From assembly GCF_018617485.1 (NCBI RefSeq), contig NZ_JACSKH010000001.1, forward strand, positions 868,001 through 932,000: a stretch of DNA of 64,000 bases. Reading direction: 5' to 3'. The position numbers and the translations under genes are program-made. The notes under the pieces were generated by a model. The model ran no database searches. It was given only the letters and a program-made list of their open reading frames with translations, and had not been told where the DNA came from. This document shows positions 23,672-32,112 of the stretch, one piece after another (positions within the stretch are counted from its first letter, which is position 1; each line of letters starts with the position of its first letter). This stretch comes from Exiguobacterium sp. s124 (lineage in GTDB: Bacteria; Bacillota; Bacilli; Exiguobacteriales; Exiguobacteriaceae).

Positions 23672-26047
23672 ATGTTACTATCAAAAAAATGGTTGAATCA
23701 ATATATTGATGTGTCAGATTTGAGTGGAGAAGCACTTGGCGACTTGATCACAAAAAATGGGATTGAAGTCGAAAGTGTCACAAACCGTGGAGAAGGACTT
23801 TCTGGTATCGTCGTCGGGCATGTCCTCTCATGTGAGAAGCATCCGGAAGCGGATAAATTGAACGTGACAAAAGTAGACATCGGGGAATGTGATCCCGTTC
23901 AAATCGTCTGTGGCGCACCGAACGTACGTGAAGGTCAATACGTCATCGTAGCGAAAGTTGGCGCACGCTTACCAGGATTAAAAATCAAAAAAGCGAAACT
24001 TCGCGGTGTCGAATCTCAAGGGATGATTTGTTCGCTTGAGGAACTCGGATTCGAGAAGAAGCAAATTCGGGAAGATGAGCAAGACGGGATTCATACGTTC
24101 CGTGAAGATGTTCAAGTCGGGGCAGATGTGCTCGATTTACTCGACTTGAATGATGAGGTCATCGAACTCGGTTTGACTCCGAACCGTTCGGACTGCTTGA
24201 GCCTATATGGCATCATCCACGAAGTAGCGGCCATCTTAGAGCGTCCGTACACGTTACCGACGGCCGACGTCACGTCTTCTTCTGCATCTGAAGTGTCCAT
24301 TGAGCTCGCTACACCGAACTGCCCGTATTATGCAGCGCGTGAAGTGCGAGGGGTTACAATCACAGAATCTCCACAATGGCTTAAAAATATTTTGATTGCC
24401 GAGGGCGTTCGTCCAATCAATAACATTGTTGATGTGACGAACTATGTGATGCTAGAAATCGGTCAACCTCTTCATGCGTTCGATGCGAAAAAACTCGGTC
24501 AATCGATTGTGGTCCGTCAGGCTGAAAACGGAGAAGAGATGATTACCCTAGACGATGTAACACGTACGCTCGACGCTTCGATGATGGTCATCACAGATGG
24601 TCAGGCGCCGGTCGCAATCGCAGGTGTCATGGGTGGCGCAAACACAGAAGTAGATGCCTCAACGACAGATATTGTCTTAGAGTCCGCTTACTTTGATCCT
24701 GCCTCGGTACGTAAGACGAGCCGAACGCTCGGTCTTCGTTCCGACTCAAGCGCTCGTTTTGAGAAAGGTGTGGACCCAGAGCGTGTCATGCTCGCGCTTG
24801 ATCGTGCCGCTCAATTAATTGTGGAGCTTGGTGGAGGTGACATTCGAGAAGCGACTGTGTCTGGTGAAAAAGAATCACGTGCTCGTCAAATCGAGGTCTC
24901 GGTCGATTATATCAATAATCGTTTAGGGATGACGCTCGAACGTCAAACGATCGAACGCATTCTAGAGCGTCTCGGTCTTGCTACAGAAGGCGATGACGTA
25001 TTGAGCGTTCATATCCCTTCCCGTCGACCTGACTTAGAGCTTCCGGCTGACATTACGGAAGAAGTGGCACGTCTATACGGTTACGATAGCCTCCCGTCGA
25101 CGTTACCTGCATCTCATTCGAAAGGATATTTGCCGGCAATCAACGTGTTGCGCAGAAATACACGCCGCTTGTTGCAAGGTGTCGGCTTATCACAAGCAAT
25201 CACCTACTCGTTAACGAGTGAGGCACATGCGACGCGATTCGGTGGTCAAGCCGATCAACTCGTTCGTCTGGCAATGCCGATGAGTGAAGAGCGTTCTGTT
25301 CTTCGTACATCGCTCATTCCTGGATTGTTGGAGGCAGCACGTTACAATACAGCGCGCCAACAAGCGAACGTTGCACTATACGAAACGGGACGTGTCTATA
25401 CAGAGCATGGTGATACGTTACCACGCGAAAAAGAACGAGTGGCAGGTGTCGTCACAGGCCTTTGGATGGATCATCGTTCACAAGGTACACGAATCCCAGT
25501 CGATTACTTCGTCGCGAAAGGGATTGTCGACACGTTAGTTCAAACACTTCGTCTCGATGTCACGTATGAAGCGGTATCGATGCCAGATATGCACCCAGGT
25601 CGTACGGCGAGCATCTTGATGAACGGTGACGTGATCGGATATGTTGGACAAGTACATCCAGGGACGTCAAAAGACGTTTACGGTATGAAAGAAGTGTATG
25701 TATTTGAACTCGACCTATTGGCGCTTAGTGGAGAAGAGACCCTTCTTTATCAAGACGTGCCACGTTATCCATCGATTTCACGAGACTTGGCACTCGTCTT
25801 GTCGCATTCGATTCCGGCTGGGGCAGTGGAACAAACAATCCGCCAAGCGGCTGGTCCACTCTTGATTGACCTCGTCTTGTTTGACGTGTATACAGGGGAG
25901 AATGTCGGACCAGAAGAGAAGTCGATCGCCTTCTCACTCAAGTTCCAAGACCCGACACGGACGTTGCAAGATGAAGAAGTAACAGCAGCATATGAGACAA
26001 TCGTTGAAGCGGTCCGTGTAGCACACGGCGCTGAAGTACGAGCGTAA
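23672..26047 (+). CDS. pheT: Phenylalanyl-tRNA synthetase beta subunit
   Basis: 791 residues. Domains in order: OB-fold tRNA-binding domain (about 40-150, VVGHVLSCEKHPEADKLNV), B3/B4 editing domain (PNRSDCLSLYGIIHEVAAIL to HAFDAKKLG, PVAIAGVMGG), B5 domain (about 400-470), core-like domain (LRTSLIPGLLEAARYN) and C-terminal ferredoxin-like anticodon-binding domain (RYPSISRDLALVL). Editing removes mischarged Tyr. GGAGGA before the ATG. Ends the operon at a strong terminator shared with the convergent membrane-protein gene. Confidence 0.97.
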   Translation: MLLSKKWLNQYIDVSDLSGEALGDLITKNGIEVESVTNRGEGLSGIVVGHVLSCEKHPEADKLNVTKVDIGECDPVQIVCGAPNVREGQYVIVAKVGARLPGLKIKKAKLRGVESQGMICSLEELGFEKKQIREDEQDGIHTFREDVQVGADVLDLLDLNDEVIELGLTPNRSDCLSLYGIIHEVAAILERPYTLPTADVTSSSASEVSIELATPNCPYYAAREVRGVTITESPQWLKNILIAEGVRPINNIVDVTNYVMLEIGQPLHAFDAKKLGQSIVVRQAENGEEMITLDDVTRTLDASMMVITDGQAPVAIAGVMGGANTEVDASTTDIVLESAYFDPASVRKTSRTLGLRSDSSARFEKGVDPERVMLALDRAAQLIVELGGGDIREATVSGEKESRARQIEVSVDYINNRLGMTLERQTIERILERLGLATEGDDVLSVHIPSRRPDLELPADITEEVARLYGYDSLPSTLPASHSKGYLPAINVLRRNTRRLLQGVGLSQAITYSLTSEAHATRFGGQADQLVRLAMPMSEERSVLRTSLIPGLLEAARYNTARQQANVALYETGRVYTEHGDTLPREKERVAGVVTGLWMDHRSQGTRIPVDYFVAKGIVDTLVQTLRLDVTYEAVSMPDMHPGRTASILMNGDVIGYVGQVHPGTSKDVYGMKEVYVFELDLLALSGEETLLYQDVPRYPSISRDLALVLSHSIPAGAVEQTIRQAAGPLLIDLVLFDVYTGENVGPEEKSIAFSLKFQDPTRTLQDEEVTAAYETIVEAVRVAHGAEVRA

Positions 26048-26051
26048 AAAT

Positions 26052-26090
26052 AAGGAGCGTTGTCCGATGTGGACAACGCTCCTTTCTTTC
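26052..26090. terminator. Terminator between pheT and the convergent EIIC-like gene
   Basis: Perfect 14-bp stem AAGGAGCGTTGTCC / GGACAACGCTCCTT with 5-base loop; T-rich on the plus side. Confidence 0.9.
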
Positions 26091-27102
26091 ATTGAATCTC
26101 AAGTGCGAGGTCACCAAACTTCGTCCAACCGACAAGACTTGTGACACGATAAAGTGCCCAAGTAATGAGTGCGGGAAGAACGACACCGGTTACCGTAAAA
26201 ATGAGAAACGCATCCATCCCTTGAACCGCTAAAATCTGAAGCGGGGCAATGAGGGAATTAAGTCCGAGACCGGCAATTTCATAAGGAACTTGAAGCGAGA
26301 ACATCAATGTGGCAATCGGAGCAGAAATCATCGCAGCAATGAATGGTGGAACGACGATTCTCGGGTTTTTGATGATATTCGGGAACTGAACTTTCGGCGT
26401 GACGAAGAATGAGGCAACCAATCCACCTGGATCGGTTTGACGGTACGCCATCAATGTAAATCCGACAAACTGAGCAGAACAACCAATCAATGCGGCAGCG
26501 CTGGCAACCGGATCTAACTGAAGTGCGATGGCAAGTGCGGCCGACGAAGCCGGCGACATGAGCATGACACTGAAGACAAGGGCGATGACGAGAGATGTCG
26601 CAATGGGTGATGTTTCAACAGATGCTGTGATTCCTTGACTGATTGAATTGATCAGTGGGGTCGTGACAGCTGCGGCCGCCACACCGACGATGCCGCCTCC
26701 GAGAACCGCTGTTACGGGTACGACCATCATATCGAACTTTGTTTTTCCGAGGACACGTTTACCGAGCCATACAGCGGCAGCTGCTGCGATCAACGCACTA
26801 ATCGGTTGACCAGGTACGAGGACGAGACCGCTTTCGGTCGCTTTAAGTGCGGCACCGCCAATCGTTGCGGCAATCATTGCACTAAACAAGATAAGCGTAT
26901 TGCCTCCGAGTTGAAAGGCGACGCCGGCTCCTAAAGCTGGAGCCAACAATGATTTAGCGACTTGCCCGATTTGAACGAGCATCGCAATCCCAGTCAAATT
27001 ACCAATCGTCTCAATCAATAGACCAACACCGAGCGTGACGAGTACGGCGTTTGCCATTCCTGCTGAAATTTTTACCATTCGATCCATCATATACTGCTTC
27101 AC
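26089..27102 (-). CDS. EIIC_2-like multi-pass membrane protein (PTS EIIC family by similarity)
   Basis: 337 residues with about nine or ten hydrophobic segments. The glycine/alanine-rich helices (MANAVLVTLGVGLLIETIG, LLAPALGAGVAFQLGGN, VTAVLGGGIVGVAAAAVTTP) and the segment QTDPGGLVASFFVTPKVQFP match the PTS_EIIC_2-type proteins, which lack EIIA/EIIB partners; transport of a sugar is unproven. No other PTS gene is nearby. GTG 27102 (VKQYMMDRM) is preferred: GGAG is 9 bp away, whereas ATG 27111 touches the ribosome site. It is preceded by a leader-peptide attenuator rich in Leu/Ile codons, so its expression probably follows branched-chain amino acid supply. Substrate unknown. Confidence 0.7.
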   Translation of the reverse strand: MKQYMMDRMVKISAGMANAVLVTLGVGLLIETIGNLTGIAMLVQIGQVAKSLLAPALGAGVAFQLGGNTLILFSAMIAATIGGAALKATESGLVLVPGQPISALIAAAAAVWLGKRVLGKTKFDMMVVPVTAVLGGGIVGVAAAAVTTPLINSISQGITASVETSPIATSLVIALVFSVMLMSPASSAALAIALQLDPVASAAALIGCSAQFVGFTLMAYRQTDPGGLVASFFVTPKVQFPNIIKNPRIVVPPFIAAMISAPIATLMFSLQVPYEIAGLGLNSLIAPLQILAVQGMDAFLIFTVTGVVLPALITWALYRVTSLVGWTKFGDLALEIQ

Positions 27103-27134
27103 TTCCATCATCTCCTCTTTGTCTATAGAGCAAT

Positions 27135-27159
27135 AAAAAACCTATCCGATTCGGATAGG
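27135..27159 (-). terminator. Attenuator terminator ahead of the EIIC-like gene
   Basis: Minus-strand stem CCTATCCG / CGGATAGG with a 3-base loop and six T residues, 24 bases before the structural gene's ribosome site. Confidence 0.88.
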
Positions 27160-27188
27160 CGCGGGTTACATCTACAGGCGCCTGTCCG
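27152..27188 (-). promoter_or_regulatory. Antiterminator hairpin of the attenuator
   Basis: Minus-strand CGGACAGGCGC (27188-27178) can pair with GCGCCTATCCG (27162-27152) in 10 of 11 positions. The second arm contains the 5' arm of the terminator, so the two structures exclude each other. Confidence 0.7.
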
Positions 27189-27239
27189 ATTACCACGGGA
27201 ACAAGGGCCTGAAAAGTCGTTTTCAAGAACAAAACGATT

Positions 27240-27296
27240 TCAGTCCCTCAGTCGAATAATAATCAGCAGGCTGTTCATATGTACGGGTTTGAACAT
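27240..27296 (-). CDS. Leader peptide with Leu-Leu-Ile-Ile-Ile run
   Basis: An 18-codon open frame, MFKPVHMNSLLIIIRLRD, starts at ATG 27296-27294 with AGAGGAG nine bases upstream and ends at TGA 27242-27240. Codons 10-14 are CTG CTG ATT ATT ATT. It is followed by a small hairpin (CGTTTT/AAAACG, about 27215-27238), the antiterminator and the terminator. Stalling of the ribosome at Leu or Ile codons when these amino acids are short would be expected to favour the antiterminator and read-through. The peptide itself probably has no function. Confidence 0.65.
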   Translation of the reverse strand: MFKPVHMNSLLIIIRLRD

Positions 27297-27328
27297 CTCA
27301 AGCATCTCCTCTTTGTTGGATTTGCTAA

Positions 27329-27357
27329 AGAATACCATCTATTTTTGCAATAATCAA
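27329..27357 (-). promoter_or_regulatory. Promoter of the leader peptide and EIIC-like gene
   Basis: Minus-strand TTGATT (27357-27352), 17-bp spacer, TATTCT (27334-27329); start expected near 27322, about 26 bases before the leader ATG. Confidence 0.6.
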
Positions 27358-27377
27358 TATTTTCTGAAAATAAACTG

Positions 27378-27411
27378 AAAAAAATTCAGGATGTATGGTG
27401 GCATCCTGAAT
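27378..27411 (-). terminator. Terminator of the alpha/beta hydrolase gene
   Basis: Minus-strand stem ATTCAGGATG / CATCCTGAAT followed by a run of T, beginning at the last base of the gene. Confidence 0.85.
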
Positions 27412-28223
27412 CAGCTCATTTTGAGTGCAAGTGCTTGAATTTGATCATCGATGAATTTCATCGACAATGAATTGAATTGCTCGGGTTGATCCACATTCAC
27501 GACGTGACCAGAGTCTGCAACGATTTCAACATTGGCAGTCGGTTGATGTTTTGCGGTCCGTTCCACAGCTTCAAGGAACATGTAATCTTCATCGCCCATA
27601 ATATATAGAATGGGGACGTTCGTTTGAATCGAAGTAATTTGATTTAGTAATGGATTGATGTTCTCCGTCATCTTGAACCAGCGAATAAATTCACGCTGAC
27701 ACAAATTTGCAGCGTCTCGGACAAACATCATCCGCGATTTTTTATGACGTTTTTTCGGTAGTAAAATCCATGCGAACAATTTGTATAACCACATATAGGG
27801 AACGAAATTTTGAACGAGGCTACCGAGACGAATGAGAAGCGTTGAACGAACGTTGAACTTGACGATGGCACCTCCGAGAACAACCGAAGCAATCCGGTCC
27901 GGATAGTGCTCAAACATCGCCTGGATGACAATCGTCCCTAAAGAGAGACCGACCATATGACCTTTCTCAATACCTAAGTGATCCATCACCTCGATGACAT
28001 CTTTGGCGACGACATCAAATGTATAGGCGTTCAACGGTTGTTTAAGCGATTGTTCGGCATCGTATGAACCACCGTGTCCACGCAAATCGACGAGTAACAC
28101 ATTATATTTCTTACGGAATGGGCGAAGTTGACGATACCAATGAGACAAACTTCCACCGGCTCCGTGAATAAAGACGACCCAAGGATGGTCATCGCTGATC
28201 GTGTAGGTTTTGTAATGCAACAT
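27411..28223 (-). CDS. Alpha/beta hydrolase
   Basis: 270 residues, cytoplasmic. The fold is shown by VVFIHGAGGSLSHW (oxyanion HG motif), LLVDLRGHGGSYDAE, the nucleophile elbow MVGLSLGTIV (Ser at about 111), the acid PILYIMGDEDYMF and the catalytic His in VADSGHVVNVDQPEQFN. The family covers esterases, lactonases and C-C hydrolases; the substrate cannot be deduced. A GGAGGA site is present before the ATG, and an extended -10 (TGATATACT on the minus strand, near 28270) precedes it. Monocistronic between its terminator and rnhC. Confidence 0.85.
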   Translation of the reverse strand: MLHYKTYTISDDHPWVVFIHGAGGSLSHWYRQLRPFRKKYNVLLVDLRGHGGSYDAEQSLKQPLNAYTFDVVAKDVIEVMDHLGIEKGHMVGLSLGTIVIQAMFEHYPDRIASVVLGGAIVKFNVRSTLLIRLGSLVQNFVPYMWLYKLFAWILLPKKRHKKSRMMFVRDAANLCQREFIRWFKMTENINPLLNQITSIQTNVPILYIMGDEDYMFLEAVERTAKHQPTANVEIVADSGHVVNVDQPEQFNSLSMKFIDDQIQALALKMS

Positions 28224-28294
28224 GAACGCTATCCTCCAAAAATTTTAAGTTCACTTAACCATAAAACGAGTATATCATACTTGATAACGAACCT

Positions 28295-29209
28295 CTACAG
28301 ACGACGTTCGTTCAAGGTTATTGCTTTTTTGGTATTGGCAAAATGGACTTTGGCGATTTTTTGTAAATAATCCTGCCCATGTCGACGGATGATCTGAGCG
28401 GCCACTTGGTCAACTTTTGCTCCTGCCCCTTTCGGGAGCGTCAATCCTGCTTGTTCACTTAGTTTGTCCATTTCTTTTAAGAAAAAGGCGCGGGCTAAGA
28501 TGGATGCGGCTGCGACTGCGACATGCAGTCCTTCTGCTTTTGTTGAAAAATAAACATCGTCGCGGACGACATCGCGTTCTGACCGTAAGTGCTGATAATA
28601 GACCGATTTTTCGGCAAATTGATCAATCAGGATGGCATCTGGTTTCTGTTCAAGTTTGTCGAGCAACGCATGCAGCGCTGCGTTGTGCGCGATGGCAGTC
28701 ATTTTACCTTGTGTCATCGTACGTTGCATCTTGTTATACGTTGGGTTGTGCAGTGTCGCTTTTTGATAAGGAATTGTGGCGTGTAAATCTCTAGCAATTC
28801 GGATAATCTCGGGATCAGACAATTGCTTTGAATCTTTGACACCGAGCTCTTTAACGAGTGCGATTTGGTCCCGTGATACGAAAGCAGAAACGACGACGAG
28901 TGGGCCAAAATAATCACCTTTTCCGACTTCGTCGCTACCGACGACGGACCAATCTGAAAAGCCTTTAGGTAATGTCGTATTCGGTGGAAACGCTTGTTTC
29001 TTCCCGGCAGGAGTTCCCCATTTCACTGCCTCGGTATCTGCATCTTTTCCTTGAAACATCACTTTTCCTGATTGATAAATCGTGACGACAAATCCAGGTG
29101 TCTTTGCGCTGAAAGTTGCGTAAGGTGGAGGTGTGACCGCGTACTTCTTATACATATTTTTTAGTTTTTCTTGGTCAGCAGTTGATAGCTTGATGACTTG
29201 GTTGCCCAA
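28295..29209 (-). CDS. rnhC: Ribonuclease HIII
   Basis: 304 residues. Cleaves the RNA strand of RNA-DNA hybrids. The N-terminal TBP-like domain (about 1-85; PGFVVTIYQSGKVMFQGKDA) binds the hybrid; the catalytic domain has SDEVGKGDYFGPLVVV (DE of the DEDD active site), ILIDQFAEK and SILARAFFL. I choose TTG 29209 (LGNQVIKLSTADQEKL): AAAGGAAG is 8 bases upstream and the result matches the usual RNase HIII start. An in-frame ATG at 29242 would add 11 residues without a ribosome site. Divergent from the sigma-W flotillin operon. Confidence 0.93.
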   Translation of the reverse strand: MGNQVIKLSTADQEKLKNMYKKYAVTPPPYATFSAKTPGFVVTIYQSGKVMFQGKDADTEAVKWGTPAGKKQAFPPNTTLPKGFSDWSVVGSDEVGKGDYFGPLVVVSAFVSRDQIALVKELGVKDSKQLSDPEIIRIARDLHATIPYQKATLHNPTYNKMQRTMTQGKMTAIAHNAALHALLDKLEQKPDAILIDQFAEKSVYYQHLRSERDVVRDDVYFSTKAEGLHVAVAAASILARAFFLKEMDKLSEQAGLTLPKGAGAKVDQVAAQIIRRHGQDYLQKIAKVHFANTKKAITLNERRL

Positions 29210-29264
29210 AATGAGCACTTCCTTTCTGTCTGGCAAATTCATTTTACATTTTTTTATGATTTTT

Positions 29265-29293
29265 TGAAACCGATGATGAGGTTTTATCGTATA
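29265..29293 (+). promoter_or_regulatory. Sigma-W promoter of the flotillin operon
   Basis: TGAAAC (29265-29270), 17-bp spacer, CGTATA (29288-29293), an exact match to the ECF sigma-W consensus. The same elements and spacing recur at 63701-63729 ahead of the second NfeD gene. Confidence 0.85.
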
Positions 29294-29328
29294 TGAAAGT
29301 GATTAGAACAAAGTGAGGTGAAGTGGAC

Positions 29329-29730
29329 GTGTGGTGGCGCGATGACACGCATCAAGATGAGGTAGAGGAATTGTACAAGCACATTCTCGAGCTAGAAGCG
29401 AGAATTGCCAAGTTAGTGGCTCATCAAGTGAGAGTGCGTCGGCTGCTGATGCAAGATTCTTCTGAGGACGTGACGGACCAAGTGGTTCAAGTTCAAAAAG
29501 AAGTCGAATATTTTTTAAACAGGATGCGACTCGAACGTCAAGAGCTCGTCGATGTATACAATCGAAAACGCATTGAACAATCGATTGGACGAGTTCGGGA
29601 AGCGAACGATTTATCTACGTCGTCACTTTCCGAGTGGGATGCGATTGAGGATCAGCTCGCCCTTGAAGTCGAGCAACTTCGGCGTATGTTACTGATGGAA
29701 CAGAAACGTCGACAGGAGGAGGGGTGGTAA
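29329..29730 (+). CDS. Coiled-coil protein, first gene of the sigma-W flotillin operon
   Basis: 133 residues, soluble, no membrane segment or signal peptide. Nearly all is heptad-like and highly charged (DEVEELYKHILELEARIAKL; EVEYFLNRMRLERQELVDVY; EDQLALEVEQLRRMLLMEQK), so a coiled coil is very likely. I do not recognise a family. GTG 29329 (after GAGGTG, 8 bp) is preferred to GTG 29323. Its stop overlaps the start of the NfeD-like gene by one base, so it is translated with the flotillin membrane module and probably works with it. Bacillus has no such gene at its yuaF-floT locus. Confidence 0.75.
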   Translation: MWWRDDTHQDEVEELYKHILELEARIAKLVAHQVRVRRLLMQDSSEDVTDQVVQVQKEVEYFLNRMRLERQELVDVYNRKRIEQSIGRVREANDLSTSSLSEWDAIEDQLALEVEQLRRMLLMEQKRRQEEGW

Positions 29731-30251
29731 TGGAGGCAATCGATCAACTGTACTGGTGGGTGTTGATCATCGCTGGTTTTGGAACCTTTATTTATATGAT
29801 GTTCTCTGATGCGTTTGACATGTTTGAAGGCTGGTTCAACCCTGCTGTCATTTTATCATTTTTAGCATTAGGTGCCGGGATCGGACTCATTTTAAACGCG
29901 TTGGCGCATGTTTCACCGGTGATTGGACTGGCTGTCGCATTGGTCGGGTCACTCGCTCTAACAACACTTCTCTATTTGTTCGTGTTGTTACCATTATCAA
30001 ACGCTGAAGAATCAATCGGGTTGACGGATGAAGCACTGGTCGGTCGAGTTGGACGGTTGACGGTACCGATACCAGAAGGTGGATATGGCGAAGTGATGAT
30101 CGAGACAGTAACAGGGTCTCTCTTGAAGACGGCTCAAAGTATGGACGGGACATCGATTTCAGCTGACCACCGAGTCATTATTATTGAAGTGAAGAGTAAT
30201 ATTGCCATCGTCATGACATATGACGAACCTACGATTCGAGAGGAGAAATAA
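29730..30251 (+). CDS. NfeD-like membrane protein (YuaF type)
   Basis: 173 residues. Three or four membrane helices (about 8-25, 40-62, 68-90) are followed by a soluble OB-fold domain (about 105-165; ALVGRVGRLTVPIPEGGYGEVMIE). NfeD proteins pair with flotillins or stomatins and shape membrane microdomains. ATG 29730 is within TAATG, overlapping the previous stop, with AGGAGGAG upstream; a GTG at 29724 is possible. Three bases separate it from floT. It is the counterpart of B. subtilis YuaF, and the operon is under sigma-W as there. Confidence 0.88.
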   Translation: MEAIDQLYWWVLIIAGFGTFIYMMFSDAFDMFEGWFNPAVILSFLALGAGIGLILNALAHVSPVIGLAVALVGSLALTTLLYLFVLLPLSNAEESIGLTDEALVGRVGRLTVPIPEGGYGEVMIETVTGSLLKTAQSMDGTSISADHRVIIIEVKSNIAIVMTYDEPTIREEK

Positions 30252-30254
30252 CTT

Positions 30255-31775
30255 ATGAATACGGCTATTTTAGTCAGCATCATCGCCGGGGTCATCATCC
30301 TTGCACTCGTGTTTGTATTCGTGTTGAAATATCGCACAGTCGGACCTGACGAAGCATTGATTGTTACGGGTAGTTATTTAGGCAAGAAAAATGTACATAG
30401 TGATACTTCCGGCAACCGCGTCAAAATTATTCGTGGTGGGGGGACGTTCGTCTTACCAGTGTTCCAACAAGCAGAACCACTTAGTTTACTTTCAAGCAAA
30501 TTAGAAGTAACGACGCCTGAAGTATATACCGAACAAGGTGTACCGGTCATGGCGGATGGAACAGCCATCATTAAAATCGGCGGGTCAATCAGTGAAATTG
30601 CGACAGCTGCTGAACAGTTCCTCGGAAAACCGAAAGTAGAACGAGAGAATGAAGCAAAAGAAGTGTTAGAGGGTCATTTGCGATCTATTCTTGGGTCGAT
30701 GACAGTCGAAGAAATTTACAAAAACCGAGACAAGTTTTCTCAAGAAGTGCAACGTGTCGCTTCTCAAGACTTGGCGAAAATGGGGCTCGTGATTGTTTCG
30801 TTCACCATTAAAGATGTTCGAGATAAAAACGGTTATTTAGAATCACTCGGTAAACCTCGTATCGCTCAGGTGAAGCGTGATGCCGATATCGCGACTGCGG
30901 AAGCAGACAAAGAGACGCGCATCAAACAGGCGGAAGCAATGAAAGATGCGAAAAAAGCAGAACTAGAACGAGCATCTGAAATTGCCGAAGCCGAAAAAGA
31001 GAATCAACTTCGGATTGCGGCATACCGTCGCGAGCAAGACGTCGCGAAAGCTCGGGCTGACCAAGCGTATGAACTCGAGGAAGCACGTGCGAAGCAAGAA
31101 GTTACAGAACAACAGATGCAAGTTCAAATCATCGAGCGTCAAAAGCAAATCGAGCTCGAAGAGAAAGAAATCATGCGTCGTGAGAAGCAATATGATTCTG
31201 AAGTGAAGAAAAAAGCCGATGCGGACCGTTACTCGATCGAACAGTCGGCTGCTGCGGATAAAGCACGTCAAATCGCAAGCGCAGATGCGGAAAAATATCG
31301 TATCGAAGCACAAGCGAAAGCGGATGCGGAACGTGTTCGATTGGCTGGTCTTGCTGAAGCCGATTCTGAACGTGCGAAGGGTGAGGCGGAAGCTGAAATC
31401 ATTCGCTTGACGGGTCTTGCAGAAGCGGAAGCGAAAGAGAAAATCGCCGAGGCGTTCGCTCAATATGGACAGGCTGCGATTCTCGATATGGTCGTCAAAA
31501 TGCTTCCAGATTATGCGAAGGAGATTGCTGCACCACTTGGCAATATCGATCAAATCACGGTCGTCGATACTGGCGGTGGTCAAAACGGTGGAGCAGGGAA
31601 AGTGACGGGATATGCAACGGACCTCATGGCTTCATTGCAACAAACGTTGAAAGCATCATCAGGCATCGATATGAAAGATTTGCTTGAAAACTTTGCAGGT
31701 AAAGGGAATGTCGCAAAAGCTCCTGCACCGGAGCGAGAGTTAGCAGATACGACAGTCGCTGCTTCAAAAGAATAA
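30255..31775 (+). CDS. floT: Flotillin-like protein FloT
   Basis: 506 residues. An N-terminal membrane hairpin (TAILVSIIAGVIILALVFVF, about 2-22) is followed by the SPFH/band 7 domain (about 30-210; YRTVGPDEALIVTGSYLG). A long coiled coil rich in EA repeats covers about 215-400 (AEADKETRIKQAEAMKDAKK), and the flotillin C-terminus contains YGQAAILDMVVKMLPDYAKEIAAPL. It scaffolds detergent-resistant membrane domains affecting fluidity, secretion and signalling kinases. Expressed with the NfeD partner from a sigma-W promoter, so probably induced by cell-wall or membrane-active compounds. Confidence 0.95.
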   Translation: MNTAILVSIIAGVIILALVFVFVLKYRTVGPDEALIVTGSYLGKKNVHSDTSGNRVKIIRGGGTFVLPVFQQAEPLSLLSSKLEVTTPEVYTEQGVPVMADGTAIIKIGGSISEIATAAEQFLGKPKVERENEAKEVLEGHLRSILGSMTVEEIYKNRDKFSQEVQRVASQDLAKMGLVIVSFTIKDVRDKNGYLESLGKPRIAQVKRDADIATAEADKETRIKQAEAMKDAKKAELERASEIAEAEKENQLRIAAYRREQDVAKARADQAYELEEARAKQEVTEQQMQVQIIERQKQIELEEKEIMRREKQYDSEVKKKADADRYSIEQSAAADKARQIASADAEKYRIEAQAKADAERVRLAGLAEADSERAKGEAEAEIIRLTGLAEAEAKEKIAEAFAQYGQAAILDMVVKMLPDYAKEIAAPLGNIDQITVVDTGGGQNGGAGKVTGYATDLMASLQQTLKASSGIDMKDLLENFAGKGNVAKAPAPERELADTTVAASKE

Positions 31776-31782
31776 ACGACAC

Positions 31783-31815
31783 GAGCCATAGACGATGTCT
31801 ATGGCTCTGTTTTTT
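31783..31815 (+). terminator. floT terminator
   Basis: 11-bp stem GAGCCATAGAC / GTCTATGGCTC followed by TGTTTTTT. Confidence 0.9.
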
Positions 31816-31842
31816 GTGTGGCACGATGTTACGCATGATTGA

Positions 31843-32112
31843 CTAGTACGAGATGACTTCTGTCGCTTTTAGAACATCAATCAAGTAATACAATGTTGGT
31901 ATGAATGTGATGAATAGGCCGATCCATTTCATCCGCGGTCTGAACTGTAAGATAAAGCCGATCGTCCATAGTGCGAACCATAGCATGAAATACCAACGAT
32001 ATTGTGGGATGTCTGATTCTGCTATACCAGGACCACTCAACCAAAGTGATAATCCGAGTACAAACAATCCAGATATGACGTTCCAACTATGTCGAATCAT
32101 CTTTTCAATCAT
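31843..32112 (-). CDS. Small three-helix membrane protein of unknown function
   Basis: 89 residues with three membrane helices (SWNVISGLFVLGLSLWLSGP, YRWYFMLWFALWTIGFIL, WIGLFITFIPTLYYLI). I do not recognise a family; it resembles many small two- or three-pass Bacillales proteins. ATG 32112 on the minus strand is chosen because GGGAGG lies 9 bases upstream; an in-frame ATG at 32154 adds an acidic stretch but has no ribosome site. Convergent with floT. Confidence 0.6.
   Translation of the reverse strand: MIEKMIRHSWNVISGLFVLGLSLWLSGPGIAESDIPQYRWYFMLWFALWTIGFILQFRPRMKWIGLFITFIPTLYYLIDVLKATEVISY

Noticed and set aside
30963-31583. 206-codon minus-strand frame opposite floT
   Set aside because: Mirror of the repetitive Glu/Ala/Lys coiled-coil coding sequence of floT; Phe/Arg-rich nonsense.
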